Assembly (NCBI GenBank): GCA_033439255.1
Contig: CM065888.1
Span: 434,001-498,000, forward strand
Direction of reading: 5' to 3'
DNA length: 64,000 bases
Origin: Hericium rajendrae
Taxonomy: Eukaryota > Basidiomycota > Agaricomycetes > Russulales > Hericiaceae
The notes beneath the pieces are model-generated. The model did not search any database. It was not told the origin of the DNA and saw nothing but the letters and a program-made list of their open reading frames with translations. This document shows positions 31,585 to 42,197 of the stretch, in pieces (positions within the stretch are counted from its first letter, which is position 1; every line of letters begins with the position of its first letter). The position numbers and the translations under genes were made by a program.

Positions 31585-34309
31585 TCAGTGGGGGCGACTG
31601 GCCTCAGACCGCAGCCCAAGCGACTGCAAGCTCGAAAGCGACGACGCCGCATTCGACGCCGCAGACCTGTACATCATCTCGGGCGCGCCGGGGGCATACG
31701 GCCACCCAAGCGGCTGCTGGCCCGCAGAGGTCAGCACGGGCGGCGCAACCGACGCCGCCAGCGACCCCGCGCGCGACCGGGAGCGGAAGAGCGCCTCCTG
31801 CGAGCCATTGCCGACGGGCAGCGACGTCTGCGAGTGGACGGCGCCGTGCGCGTCCGAGCGCGAGCGCGAGTGCCGAGGATGTGCGTCCTCGGCGTCGCGG
31901 TCCTGGCGCGTCTGTGGGCGCGAGGGCGTGTAGAAGTAGTTGAGGTCCGGGCGGCGGTCACGGTCGCGGTCGGCGTGGCTCGTCCCGGGGCGGGAGGGCT
32001 GGCTGTCGCGCCGGGAGGTGCGCGGGCGCTCGGGTTCGGGCGCGAAGGACGCGGTGCGCATGCGCATGGCGGATGAAGCGGTCGGGGTTGTGCCGGCGAG
32101 GGTATCGTCCTGCGGCAGGACGGGAGCGGGTATACCGAAAGAATAGGGTTGCCATGGGGTCACGGACGCATCATGGTCTAGAGACTCCGAACCAGTGTTT
32201 CTGTCGGTTGGAGCTTGAGGTAGTCCGAGAAGCCCACTGATGAGGACGGACTGTGAGGTGCCCCATGAGCTTGCGCTGTTGCGGGGTGTCCGACCTTGTG
32301 GTGCGGGGATAAAGGGTTGTGGTACTGGGTCGACAGTAGGGAAGGGTGTAGCGAAATCTGACGAGCTACGCATAAATTCTGCTACCCGAGGAGGCTGCGT
32401 CTGGGCGTTCACGGAAGTACTGGACGGTGTGTTGAGGAGGCCAAGGCTGGATAGGGATGCGTTCGTGGTTGACATATCGGGCCGTGACTGCGATTGAGCG
32501 GCATGATTAGAGGTCGACGATGTGGACGGGCGGACGGGCGGGGCCATGGCCCATTGTGCCTCGCGCACGTTAGCCATATCTCGCGGAACACGAGCTGCGT
32601 CAGTCTCTGAAGGATTGACACTAGACAGTGTATTTGATCTTGCTCCACGCCCGACGAAGCCGAAGCTCGTCGTGGAACTTCCATGGCCTCCTGGACCGCC
32701 GACATACACCATGGTGCTGGGGCCCGGTTCGCCACTTGGACTCGGCGGCTGAAGGGCATATAGGTATCCATCCGGACCAGAGGAACTCCTGTGAGCAACA
32801 GGGTTTGCAGGGGCAGGATTCGGACCAATACCAAGTGCGTTGCCAGGAGATATGGTGTCTCCGGAGAGCGCAGATTCACCGACGACGTCCCGAGGCACGG
32901 ACTGATGAGCGCGCTCTCGACGCCGTCGGCGGTGCCTCTCCTCTCTTTCCTGCTCAGTTTCGTTTTCGCGCTTGTCACGGCGGTGGCGCCTCTGCTCTCT
33001 GCTTTCACCGTTCACCCTTTCCCTACCATCGTTCCTGTTGCGAGAAAGGCCGAAGTCGATTCTCGGAGGGTATACAGCATCATCCTGGCTAGCCCCCTCC
33101 ATGATGATGGCACCAGAGCCCTGTGGACGTATGAGATGTGATATAAAGGAGCGTGGGACACAACTGACCGTCAACTCCTCTGGATTATAGAAGTTAGACA
33201 TAGATTTCAGCGGAGGAATGCTGGTACGTCTGTAGGAGGATCCAGAGGCAGCTCCGGGGCCTGTCTGATGCTGGTCATACCTATTGTAGAGGTGGTCATA
33301 TTTGATACGAAACGGCTTTGGGGGAGGCGGCAGAGGGTTGGTGGTTGGTGTGGGGAGCTGTACCTGACGTTCGTCGTCCGTCTCGAAGGATGTGTCATTC
33401 GACCCAGGCTGCTGGTCATAGGATCGTGCTTGAGTGTACGCTGGAAAATTGATACGCCATTGCTCAAGCTCTTTCGTGCATTCTTCCAGCTGCAAATGTC
33501 ACACACGCATAAGAAGAGGCAGGCAACTCGCGACGGGAAAACTAATTGTACCTCTCTGTACGGACAATGATCGCTTGTAATTAGCAGGGCACGACAAAAG
33601 ATGACTTGCACTGCGGCTCACTTCGTTAATCTATCTTCGACAAGCCTGGTCTTCCTTCCTTCTTCCACGAGCGCTTCGTGCTGACGTCTCAGTTTTGCTT
33701 CGAAATCCTCGACTTGCGCATGGGCTCGTTCGTACGTTACTTGCAGATCAATGTGCCTACCCTGCAGCTCTGCATATTTGACACGCGTGGCCCACAACGC
33801 ACGCAAAGCGGGAAATTGGAAGTCGTTCTAGACATAAAGATGGGATGTTCCTGGTGAGTGATGCTTCTGCTCAGCACTTCGGAGACAAATGGCGTACGGA
33901 AGCATTCCGATGATTGTCGAGCCAATCATTTACTTCCTCCAGCAAACTTTGACCTTCGGACTGTCGGTCACTGTCTGTGGACATAAGTGCCAAACGCTCC
34001 ATGTATCTCATAGCTTCGCGTTGGGCAGGATTATCCCCTGGTCCCGTGTGGCGGTCGATATGCAGCTTCTTGATGCGGTCAGGCGCGAATTCCTTGCGAC
34101 ACAACGGGCAGGTGCTTGGGCGACAATGTCGTAGGCATCTTTGTAAAGCAGACGAGATGTTACGAGCCCGCGATCAATGTATTGATGTGAACTCACTGGA
34201 GACAAAAAATGTGACCGCATGCGATCGCGTGGGGTATCTTCCCGTTGGTCTCCCATAGATAAGGCTCTAAACAGACGTCGCATTGGGAATCGGGGTGCAC
34301 CAACAGCAT
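31585..34309 (-). CDS. RING-finger/coiled-coil protein, copy C
   Basis: Probable E3 ubiquitin ligase of 806 residues. Exons 34309-34197, 34138-33898, 33827-33622, a 4-nt microexon 33555-33552, 33489-33169, 33120-31585. RING at residues about 10-55: CDVCLEPYLW, IACGHIFCLQCL, TCPLCRKEF, then KKLHIDRH. The linker ends EVNDWLDNHRNAS at an intron. A coiled coil runs from NDFQFPALRALWATRVKYAE to EDRLTK; the microexon (agag) completes Lys and adds Glu, leading into LEECTKELEQWRINF. The long tail is polar and Ser/Pro/Arg-rich with EQEREERHRRRRRERAH. The 48-nt intron at 33168-33121 is a multiple of three with no stop, so retention would add 16 residues in frame. Paralogue of copies A and B; ligase activity is inferred from the RING. 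Confidence 0.88.
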
Positions 34310-34707
34310 CTCTACTTTCCCCCTTTCAACGGGGGAGGACTGAAAGGGCGGAAAGGAAGGGAGTTCTACGCACGGAGCAGGCAGAGGATCATGGCGACTT
34401 TTACAAGGACAGCCGAAAGTGCTATACAGGGCATCTACACGTGTTGAAGTAATCTAATCTTATCGCCATGCTCGAAGAGGGCGCCTCTGAGCCAAACTCG
34501 GAGTTGATCATGATCTCAATTGTAACTTGGTAGCAACCTCGATCCTATTCCCTCGGTGCGTAATGCCTCGAGGCAGACATACCTTGAGATCGAAGATTCT
34601 GATTCACACCAGTTCTGCGGATATACCAGTGATTGTGGCCAGTTCTGCAATCGTCTAAATACCCCGTGTCTCAGAGATACCACTATACCACTATACCAGC
34701 ACTCACC
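34310..34707. other. Divergent promoter region
   Basis: About 400 bp between the RING gene C start (minus) and the acyltransferase start (plus). Holds a short direct repeat ccactataccactatacc just before the acyltransferase ATG. No gene. Confidence 0.5.
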
Positions 34708-37040
34708 ATGCAGCTCATGCTTGTCTACCGCTTTCTTCGCCAAATTTCAGAATGGACCTTATCGGACTTCTACACGGAGGTATACGTCAAGGGCACCGAG
34801 AACGTACCATTGGATGGGCCGGTCTTATTGTACGTCTGCTGCAGCGTGCTTTATAGAATCTTTCAGTCACGCTAATGCTCCCCGTAGACTTGCAAGTCAT
34901 CATAATGAGACTATTGATGTCGCAGCTCTTTGTGAGTGGTTTGTTTTCTGCCAACTCAATTCAGGTTGCGTCTCATATGGCTGAAGCGGCCACGGTGCGC
35001 GGTCGCCGTCAGCTATCCTTCTGGGCGAAAGCGGCCCTGTTCAAGGATCCTCTTTTACGCTTCCTCATGGTGTCATCAGGCAGTGTGCCTGTATATCGGA
35101 ACCCTAATGGTGCTAGCATCAGTGCTGGTGATAAATCGACGTCGGCATCATCGTCGAACGGCTCTGCTTCGACCGATGGCTCAGTTTCGACCAACGGCTC
35201 AGTTCCGACCGTTTCGACTAATGGCTCAGCTTCAAGAAATGGCTCTTTATTCTCCTCAACTATAAGCAATCTTTCGGCGGGTGGAGTAATTTGTCTCTTT
35301 CCAGAAGGCACATGCTGCTCTGTACCGCATGTCCTCCAGATCAAGGAAGGTGCCGCCCGCGCTGCCCTCGAGTATGTGAAGACGGAGAAAGAGCGCGCAT
35401 CAAAGGATGTCCCATTCAAGACGAACTTGGTCCTTGCACCTGTGGGTATCTTGTATACAGACAAGGCTCAATATCTCAGCCGTGTAAGCCGATACTTCTC
35501 TCGCCAGGGTCGTGCTGACGAGCTTCCGTTTGTGCAGATTTATATTCAGTGAGTTGCTTATCCACGTCATTCCCATTTACAACGAGTTAAATAATATGCA
35601 GATACGGAAACCCTATTACCATTGACAATTATGTCAAAGCGTACTTGGACAAGAGTGATGACTCTGAAGAGCTCGCGGCGCATGCTTTCGTTACCCAGCT
35701 AACTTCCGACATCTGGAAAGAGATGCAGCGATTGACTATTGACGCACCGGATTGGTGAGCATCGCTCAACAACTCTATCTGTCGTACTCACCGGCGATAT
35801 ATGTCAGGGATACCTTTCACGTCGCCGAAATTGCCAGAGAGATTCTCTGGCAGACCGATGACAATGTGCCTCTCGAGTCTTGGTTCGACGTTACCCAAAC
35901 GTGAGTACTTGCTTCGCTACTTGCAGATCTCATGCCCACACCTCGAGCAGCCTAGTCGATCTTTTTTCGTACAGGAGTATCGAAAGATCACACTCTCTCG
36001 ACATCGCCCACGCCTGGCTCTCCAAATACTCGGCTCTCCTCCACCACGCAGGACTCCGTCATGGAGACCTCACCACGGTCGCACCCCTCTCTCGAAAAGC
36101 ACGAAGCACGACCATCACGCAATACCCGTTAAGCCGCCTGGCATTCTACTTCGCAGCAGCATTTCTGCGCCTGCGCTTCCTTCTCTTCCTCCCGGTGCTC
36201 ATCCTGCACGTGTCCGCGTATCTCATCGGCTCCATTGCTGCGCGTAAACTGGCTGACAAGGGCTTCGAGGAGAGCATCGCCCAGTTCAAGGTGATCTTTG
36301 GCGGGATCAGCGCCGGGATGGCTTATGCGGCAGTCACATATGCCGTGGCGTCCTGGCTGAAGTCCGTCGGCGCGTCAGGCAGTCCTGGGTCGCCCGCGGT
36401 GGAGGCCGTCGGTCATCTCGGTAGCGCGCTGAGATTGACAGATGGCTCTCAGGGCTGGGAAGGTCGGGCGAGAGGTTTGATCGAAACTGCCTCCCTGGCA
36501 TACGCGTTGACTTGGGGACTAGCGAGATGGCACACTCGTTTGGTCGCAAGCAATTACAAGAGGTGAGAACTGCAGATCGTCCTGCCCAGCTGGTTATTCA
36601 CACCGATCTGTAGCTTCAAGCTCTTCGTCGCATCGCTGAAGGTCTTCGGCGGACTTCTTTTGCCTGTGTCGGCGTCTGTTCCGGTTGACAGACTCGGTCC
36701 TTTTGCACGACGACCTGAACCGCCTCGCAATCCATGGATCAAGTATCCCACATCTGAGCCCGATACCCATGACGGTCACGCCAATGGCAATGGCCGTGCT
36801 AACGGGTCGTCCAAGACGAGCGAAGAGCCCGCCGTCTTGCAGACCCCGTCATGGGTCTTGCCTGTCAAACTGATTCGCCCCACCCTTGCTGCTCGTGCGG
36901 AAGCTGTCTCGTCGCTGGCGGCCCTCCTTCAAGAGACGGGTGCAGCACGTCGGGACGAGCTGTCGGGCGACGTGTGGAAGGAGATTTTCCGTCGAGGTGA
37001 TTCCTTGGCGAAAGAGGTCGGCATCTTCAAGGATTCCTAA
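34708..37040 (+). CDS. SCT1: Glycerol-3-phosphate acyltransferase, Sct1/Gpt2-like
   Basis: Likely catalyses sn-1 acylation of glycerol-3-phosphate (and perhaps dihydroxyacetone phosphate), the first step of phospholipid and triacylglycerol synthesis at the ER. Exons 34708-34829, 34888-34918, 34965-35548, 35602-35754, 35808-35900, 35975-36562, 36614-37040; 665 residues. The catalytic HX4D motif is HHNETID (His46 to Asp51) and the FPEGT motif starts near residue 163 (VICLFPEGT). Several hydrophobic segments follow in the C-terminal half (FYFAAAFLRLRFLLFLPVLI, VIFGGISAGMAYAAVTYAVA, LFVASLKVFGGLLLPV). A low-complexity Ser/Asn/Gly insertion lies between the two motifs. The intron at 34919-34964 is only 46 nt with a weak donor (gtcgca); the stronger gtgagt at 34932 would give a 33-nt intron and break the frame. 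Confidence 0.9.
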
Positions 37041-37393
37041 CCATAATTGAGCACCTTTGATCGTAATTCTATATACCAACATTTTCGTGGCATACCTGTT
37101 GTTTCCCTGCTATAATAGGAGCCGGCGGTCCATGTGGATACATGTTTCCCTTCGGTACAGAAACGTTCTCTCGGGTATTTATCAGTGACTCGGCATCTAA
37201 TACCCTGATGTTTCGACGTGTAGCATGTACTCAACATGTTCTGTAGTCGTGTACGATATCATAGTGTACAACATAGTTTCGAAGTACAATGCCAGTCATA
37301 GCTCTTGTTTGGATCCTCAGAATGTCGAACGATGCGTGTGCCTGTCATCAGCCAAGGTTGGCCCCAATGCGCCGTTTGCTACCATCTGCCCCA
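37041..37393. other. Intergenic between convergent genes
   Basis: About 350 bp of AT-richer 3' sequence. No gene seen. Confidence 0.5.
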
Positions 37394-38886
37394 TCATGTC
37401 TCCCTCCAGCCCGATTTTTGCCTCTGCCACAATGCATTCAGCAGCTGGATGTAGTTGAACGTGGAAAAGCCCTGCTCAATCAAATCCGTCTTGATTAAAT
37501 TCAGGAGCTTCTCTGGAAGATCCATCATCCCCTTGAGATGCTCCGCGCTCTTGATACCAGTCGCGATGACAATGTCTACGTGCATCTCATCGACACCGAG
37601 ATCCCGCAGGATTTTGATGGCTGTGTCGCGGGAAAGGGTTTTGTTGTTGGGTATCTGCTGTTACCAGGGTGAGTTACGATTCGTGTGTACATACATATGG
37701 TAGTTCGCATCACCACTTACAGTTTGACCCCTTGCGGGATTCGGCGCATTTTCGTTGTTGAGGTTGTGTGAGGCTAGGGCAGGAGCAACAGCTGTGCGAG
37801 AACTGGAGCTGCTCGAAGACGACGCAGCGCCTGTGGAACGCGAGGTCGATGCGACAGCCGGCTAGTGTGGTAAAGTCCGGGTCAGCGAACGATTCTGACG
37901 CGAAGAAACCAATAATGAATAGGTGCTCACCTTGGCTGGCATTCCCAAGGCCCCGCGTTGGATAGTCCTCCTCATTTCCACTAGGTCTAAGATTACCGCC
38001 TTGGCCTTCTTCGAAGGTTTTCGGGTATGACCTGACTGGCTAGGTCGGGACGTCGACGGCTCTGAAGATTCCTCGGCCTCCGAGTCTTCTACCGTTGCGA
38101 AAGACAGACGAAGTGCGCGCAGAAAGTCAAAAGAATGGGCAAGGACATGCGCCGAGGATAAATGAGATCATACCTCGTTCATTCGATCGGTGTGTCCTCT
38201 TGTCGTTTGACCGAGATGTGATATCACCACCAGTAGCACCTGCAATGCTCTCATCACGATCTGAGTTTGCTGAGTGATCGCGTTCACGATCCGCAGGGAA
38301 CACTTCATAAATTGGCAGTCTTAGTTAAGCGCACGCGCAATGCAGGTGTCAATTAAGCAGAAGAACTCACCATGATCCTGTGCCTTCAGTCCTCTAAGTC
38401 GTGCAGATTGTCTAAGAACAGGAGGCATGTCTTTATCTGCACTATCCCCGGCTTGATTAGCTTCCTCGTGGACATTATCGGTATACGGCAAGTCGTTAGG
38501 GTCGACGGGAGTCGGGGACCAGTCAGACATCGAGAGAATATCTGGGTCTTCGTACTCCTCCTTCACTTCGGCAATATTACCCTGACGTTCAGGCGTAACC
38601 ATATCGTCATCGACGAAGGTGAGACCTCCCTTTCTCCCGAGTAAATAGTCTGCATCCTCATCCAGATTGTCTTTGAAGTTATTGACGATAGCGCGGCCCA
38701 CAGTCCTCTTACTGCACGACATATATGCCTCGATCTCTTTTCTTGATTTACCCTGCCGGGCTTGCTCCCGTATCAGCGCACGCTGCTCACGCGTAATGGG
38801 CCTGCCCCTACGGCATGATAACTTAGCATCAAGCCAAAGAATAGCTAGCAGATGACTCACCTGCGATGGGTCTTAGTCCTTATCAT
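37394..38886 (-). CDS. Helix-turn-helix protein with acidic linker and unknown C-terminal domain
   Basis: Exons 38886-38861, 38807-38371, 38302-38174, 38088-37931, 37861-37721, 37657-37394; phases agree and give 384 residues. Residues about 7-60 form a transposase-like helix-turn-helix: RRGRPITREQRALIREQARQ, GKSRKEIEAYMSCSKRTVGR. An acidic, Pro/Asp-rich linker and Ser-rich stretches follow. The last 85 residues are folded-looking: TLSRDTAIKILRDLGVDEMH, VDIVIATGIKSAEHLKGMMD, FSTFNYIQLLNALWQ. The N-terminus probably derives from a resolvase or mobile-element-type DNA-binding domain taken into a host protein; the multi-intron structure and lack of a nuclease domain favour a host gene. The start is uncertain: 39115-38873 holds another Met-initiated frame (ISDMPSHLSTVRHQQQAIQH) that is one base out of phase with the HTH frame. 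Confidence 0.7.
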
Positions 38887-40001
38887 GAGTGATATGTTGA
38901 ATCGCCTGCTGCTGGTGCCGTACGGTGGAAAGGTGAGATGGCATATCCGAGATAGGCATCGAAGTAATATAAACGAGTCTTTTCAAAGAAGACCTCGTGG
39001 GACGTGTCCAAGTCGCCGTCCCTTCGTCATTGGCGCATCTCTTGGGATATTTGCAGTCTAAGACGAAATTTGCCTGGCACGAGCCTGGATCGCGCGGATC
39101 TGGTGGATTTGCCATTTCTAGTGATCGTCGCCTTGTACGAAAGTAAGAAACGGACGCACCACTGGAAGCGATACCCGGCCCACTACTGAAGTGGGAATCG
39201 CGCGTTTCTGTAATGTGTACCGCCTACGTCGCGGCGACTGTCGTGCAGCCCTTCAACATACGCGCCACTGGTAAATGCTCAGAAGCGTAGTCCAAGCCTC
39301 ACGTCGAAAGGAATGAGAGTGGAAACAGGATACGTCCAACATGAGCTGGGATCCTGATCTGGTAGAATTCGACATGCATCCCGTTGGTGCATGGGTGGTG
39401 AATGTTTAGAAGCACGGCCCGCGGCCGAGACGAAGGGCATCAGGCTGGAGATCCAAAAGTCCCTCGATGGCAAAGAGATAACACTAGAAAGTTCAACATA
39501 CAGGTCACTGTAATAGATGACATGCAGTTTACTTGTGTGATAGACATTGTCATCGTCGGTGACGGTGAGTGACGGTGTCGAGTCCAACAGCATTTAGCGC
39601 CCGCAAGCGCCTACCTCGTTTCGGCATTTCCCTCTACATCGGATTCCTTGTTTTCACGGAGTGATAAGTACTTCCTCGTCGCTCTGCATATGACTTACTG
39701 GCCCGATGTTTGTCCATGTACTGCCATATTCGATGTCCGCGTCTCGCGAAGAATTGAAATCCCGATATCGTTTTAAGCTCACGATCGAAAAAAAAACGGA
39801 TTCAGACTTGAACAACGACTGAATAGTAACTAAATATCCTTCCAATTACTGAGTCCGTGTGATATCGATATGAGGTGTGCAGTGATTAATCTACAGAGTG
39901 CATTAGAAGCCCGTGTTAATGTATGCGTAAGGTATCATGAAGTTCCACTCGTTGCATTCTCTGGTATCGTCTATGATAAGGACCCTCCAAGGCGTAACAC
40001 A
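38887..40001. other. Intergenic, including a possible out-of-phase 5' coding piece
   Basis: On the minus strand 39115-38873 encodes MANPPDPRDPGS to HITHDKD and stops. It may be the true N-terminal part of the HTH gene if one base were present near 38873, or an unrelated leftover. The remainder to 40001 shows no coding signal. Confidence 0.4.
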
Positions 40002-42197
40002 CTACCCTCTCCTCGGGACATCTGGCGCGTACTTAGACTTCGCCCGCAATATCGGCCCATACCTGGATTATCCCATCAGTCTAGTGTTCGTCAAAACGGG
40101 GGGAGGGGATACATACTTTGCGAATATAAATGGTATCGGTACCATCAGCGTCGCGATACAGCCGAGTAGAGTCGAGGCCCATCTCGGATTCATACCCACG
40201 AACATTTGATGCGCGAAGAGCTAGCCAGGAACGAGGTTAGCAGATGTTGCTCGATGGTCTGCCTATAATGACCTACGGGGAATACCGCGCTGAAGATGCT
40301 TCGGATGACGGTCATAGACGCGAGAGCCGATGCAGCCGCAAAAAGATAGGTGTCGATCAAGTAATTGAACAGAGACAACTGTGCATGTGTCAATGAAACT
40401 GGGACGTCAACATCACCCAAAGACACGTACGAAAATGTAGAAGATCCCCATGCCCATCAATCCACCCGCCATTAGCGGAGACCAGAACGATATTGAGGCG
40501 TACGACGTCCACCCAAACCAGAAGAACGAGATTGCGAAGATCGGCCCGCCAAGCTTTGTAACTTCTAAACGCGCTTCGGGAGGCACGAGGCTTGGCGCAT
40601 GCTGCTCGACATAGCGCTCATATCGAGGCTCGAAGTAGAGGAGATACTGGGATGGGGTTTATGTTAGATCAAGGAAGACGGACGGGCCATATGTTCGAAA
40701 TGCTCACGACTATGACACCGATACCACCGCCAATCGACACTGGCAGGAACATCAACCCAGAGACACCTTAAGACGGGTCAGGCGAATTCGCTATATCAAA
40801 AATTCCGCATCTACGCACCAGGATTCATATGATGCCCCTCGCTGAAGACAACAGGGTATGCCTCGAACAGTAGATACATGCATCCGGAAAGGAACTGCAG
40901 GTGAATCAGCGTTAGCGAAGAGGTTCCGAGGGAAGAAAGAAAGGCTACCTACACTAATGTAGAGCGTGCAGACCATCAACATCGGCTCTAGGAACAACAT
41001 CTTGAAGGGCTTTGCGACCACATTCATGATTCTCTCTCGCAGCGTGAAGTCTTGCAGTTCAAGCTGGGCATAATAGCGATCATCGCCGGTATCCTTGCGA
41101 AGCTTCTTCGCCTTATTGACCAAAAGGATCGGGCCATATGTCTCGGGCAGAGTGAGAACTACCATGGCCAAGCATGCGCCAGCCTAAGTCCCCCGTCAGC
41201 TGGACATAGAAATCGTACATGTCCAAGTCACGACTCACAAAGATGGTGAGGACCCAAAACACCCATCTCCACGACACGTCGGCTACGACAATCCATCCCG
41301 CAACCGTGGGACCGAGAGCAGGCCCCGCGAAAGGAGCGATGGCGAAGAGCACCATAGCTTTACCACGGGTCTTTGCGTCCCATATGTCGCCAACGACGCC
41401 ACTGATATAGCCTGCATCAGCTGCCAATAGGTAAGGCGAAATAAAAAAGAGACTCACCCGCTGTTCGTCAGTGGAGCGGCAGCAAAGGTGCCGCCGAGGA
41501 AGCGGAAAATGAGAATGGAAGCAGTGTTCTTCGACAGCGCGCAGCCCACTTGGAAGCCCTGAATTGCAGCAACAAACCTCGTTAGCTTCAAACATTCGGA
41601 GTGGATGGCGAGGTGCGTTACCGTATAGATAATGAAAGTCCAGATGAACACGGGTCTCCGACCAATCTAAAGCCTGATTAGCAACGATTTCGCGCCATAG
41701 TCGGATACTCTCGTACCTGCTCAGACAGTGGACCCCACAGGATAGGACCGACACAATATCCAGCGATGAACAGGGAGACCGTAAGGACTGCAACCTCTTG
41801 ACCGAACCCAAAATACTCCATCATCACAGGTAGAGCATTTGAAGGCGCAGAACTCGCGAATGTCCTGTTGAGATTCCAAATCAGCCCCGCAAGCCCAGAA
41901 ACAACAATACAACACTTACGCATTGAGAACCAAGATACCACTCGCAGCCGTCAGATACCAACGATATAGCCCACTCCAGTTCTGTGATGATACGGTCAAT
42001 GCGAAAGTCTGCATGAGCTATACCAGACTTACCTTTGGGTTCTCTTTATCATCGGGAGGGAACGTTACGAGAAATGGGTCTTCGACGTCGCCCACACGGG
42101 AAACGGTAAGTACCTTCTCATCTTTGATCTCCTGGTCGTCGCGGGAATGCTTCTCGATGGCCGTGGACGTACGGCTTGCGGGCTCAAAGAGGGACAT
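40002..42197 (-). CDS. MFS transporter, DHA1 (drug:H+/polyamine) family
   Basis: Plasma-membrane proton antiporter of the drug/polyamine type, 510 residues in 13 exons: 42197-42033, 41981-41920, 41864-41717, 41666-41622, 41558-41458, 41401-41239, 41183-40953, 40894-40819, 40766-40708, 40646-40431, 40378-40277, 40220-40117, 40062-40002. The cytosolic N-terminus ends DPFLVTFPPDDKENPKNWS, the usual entry to TM1. Family landmarks follow: ATFASSAPSNALPVMMEYFG, VSLFIAGYCVGPILWGPLSE, QIGRRPVFIWTFII (motif A region), FRFLGGTFAAAPLTNSGGVV, GPALGPTVAGWIV with the WRWVFWVL end, and TLPETYGPILL. The C-terminal half has SFFWFGWTSYASISFWSP, FPLFAHQMFVGMNPRWASTL and IPFIFAKYGPILRAKSKYA. The substrate is unknown; a role in toxin or drug export is inferred from the family. 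Confidence 0.92.

Noticed and set aside
38873-39115. Calling the frame MANPPDPRDPGS as a separate gene
   Set aside because: It stops just before the HTH exon donor and looks like part of that gene; noted as a finding instead.
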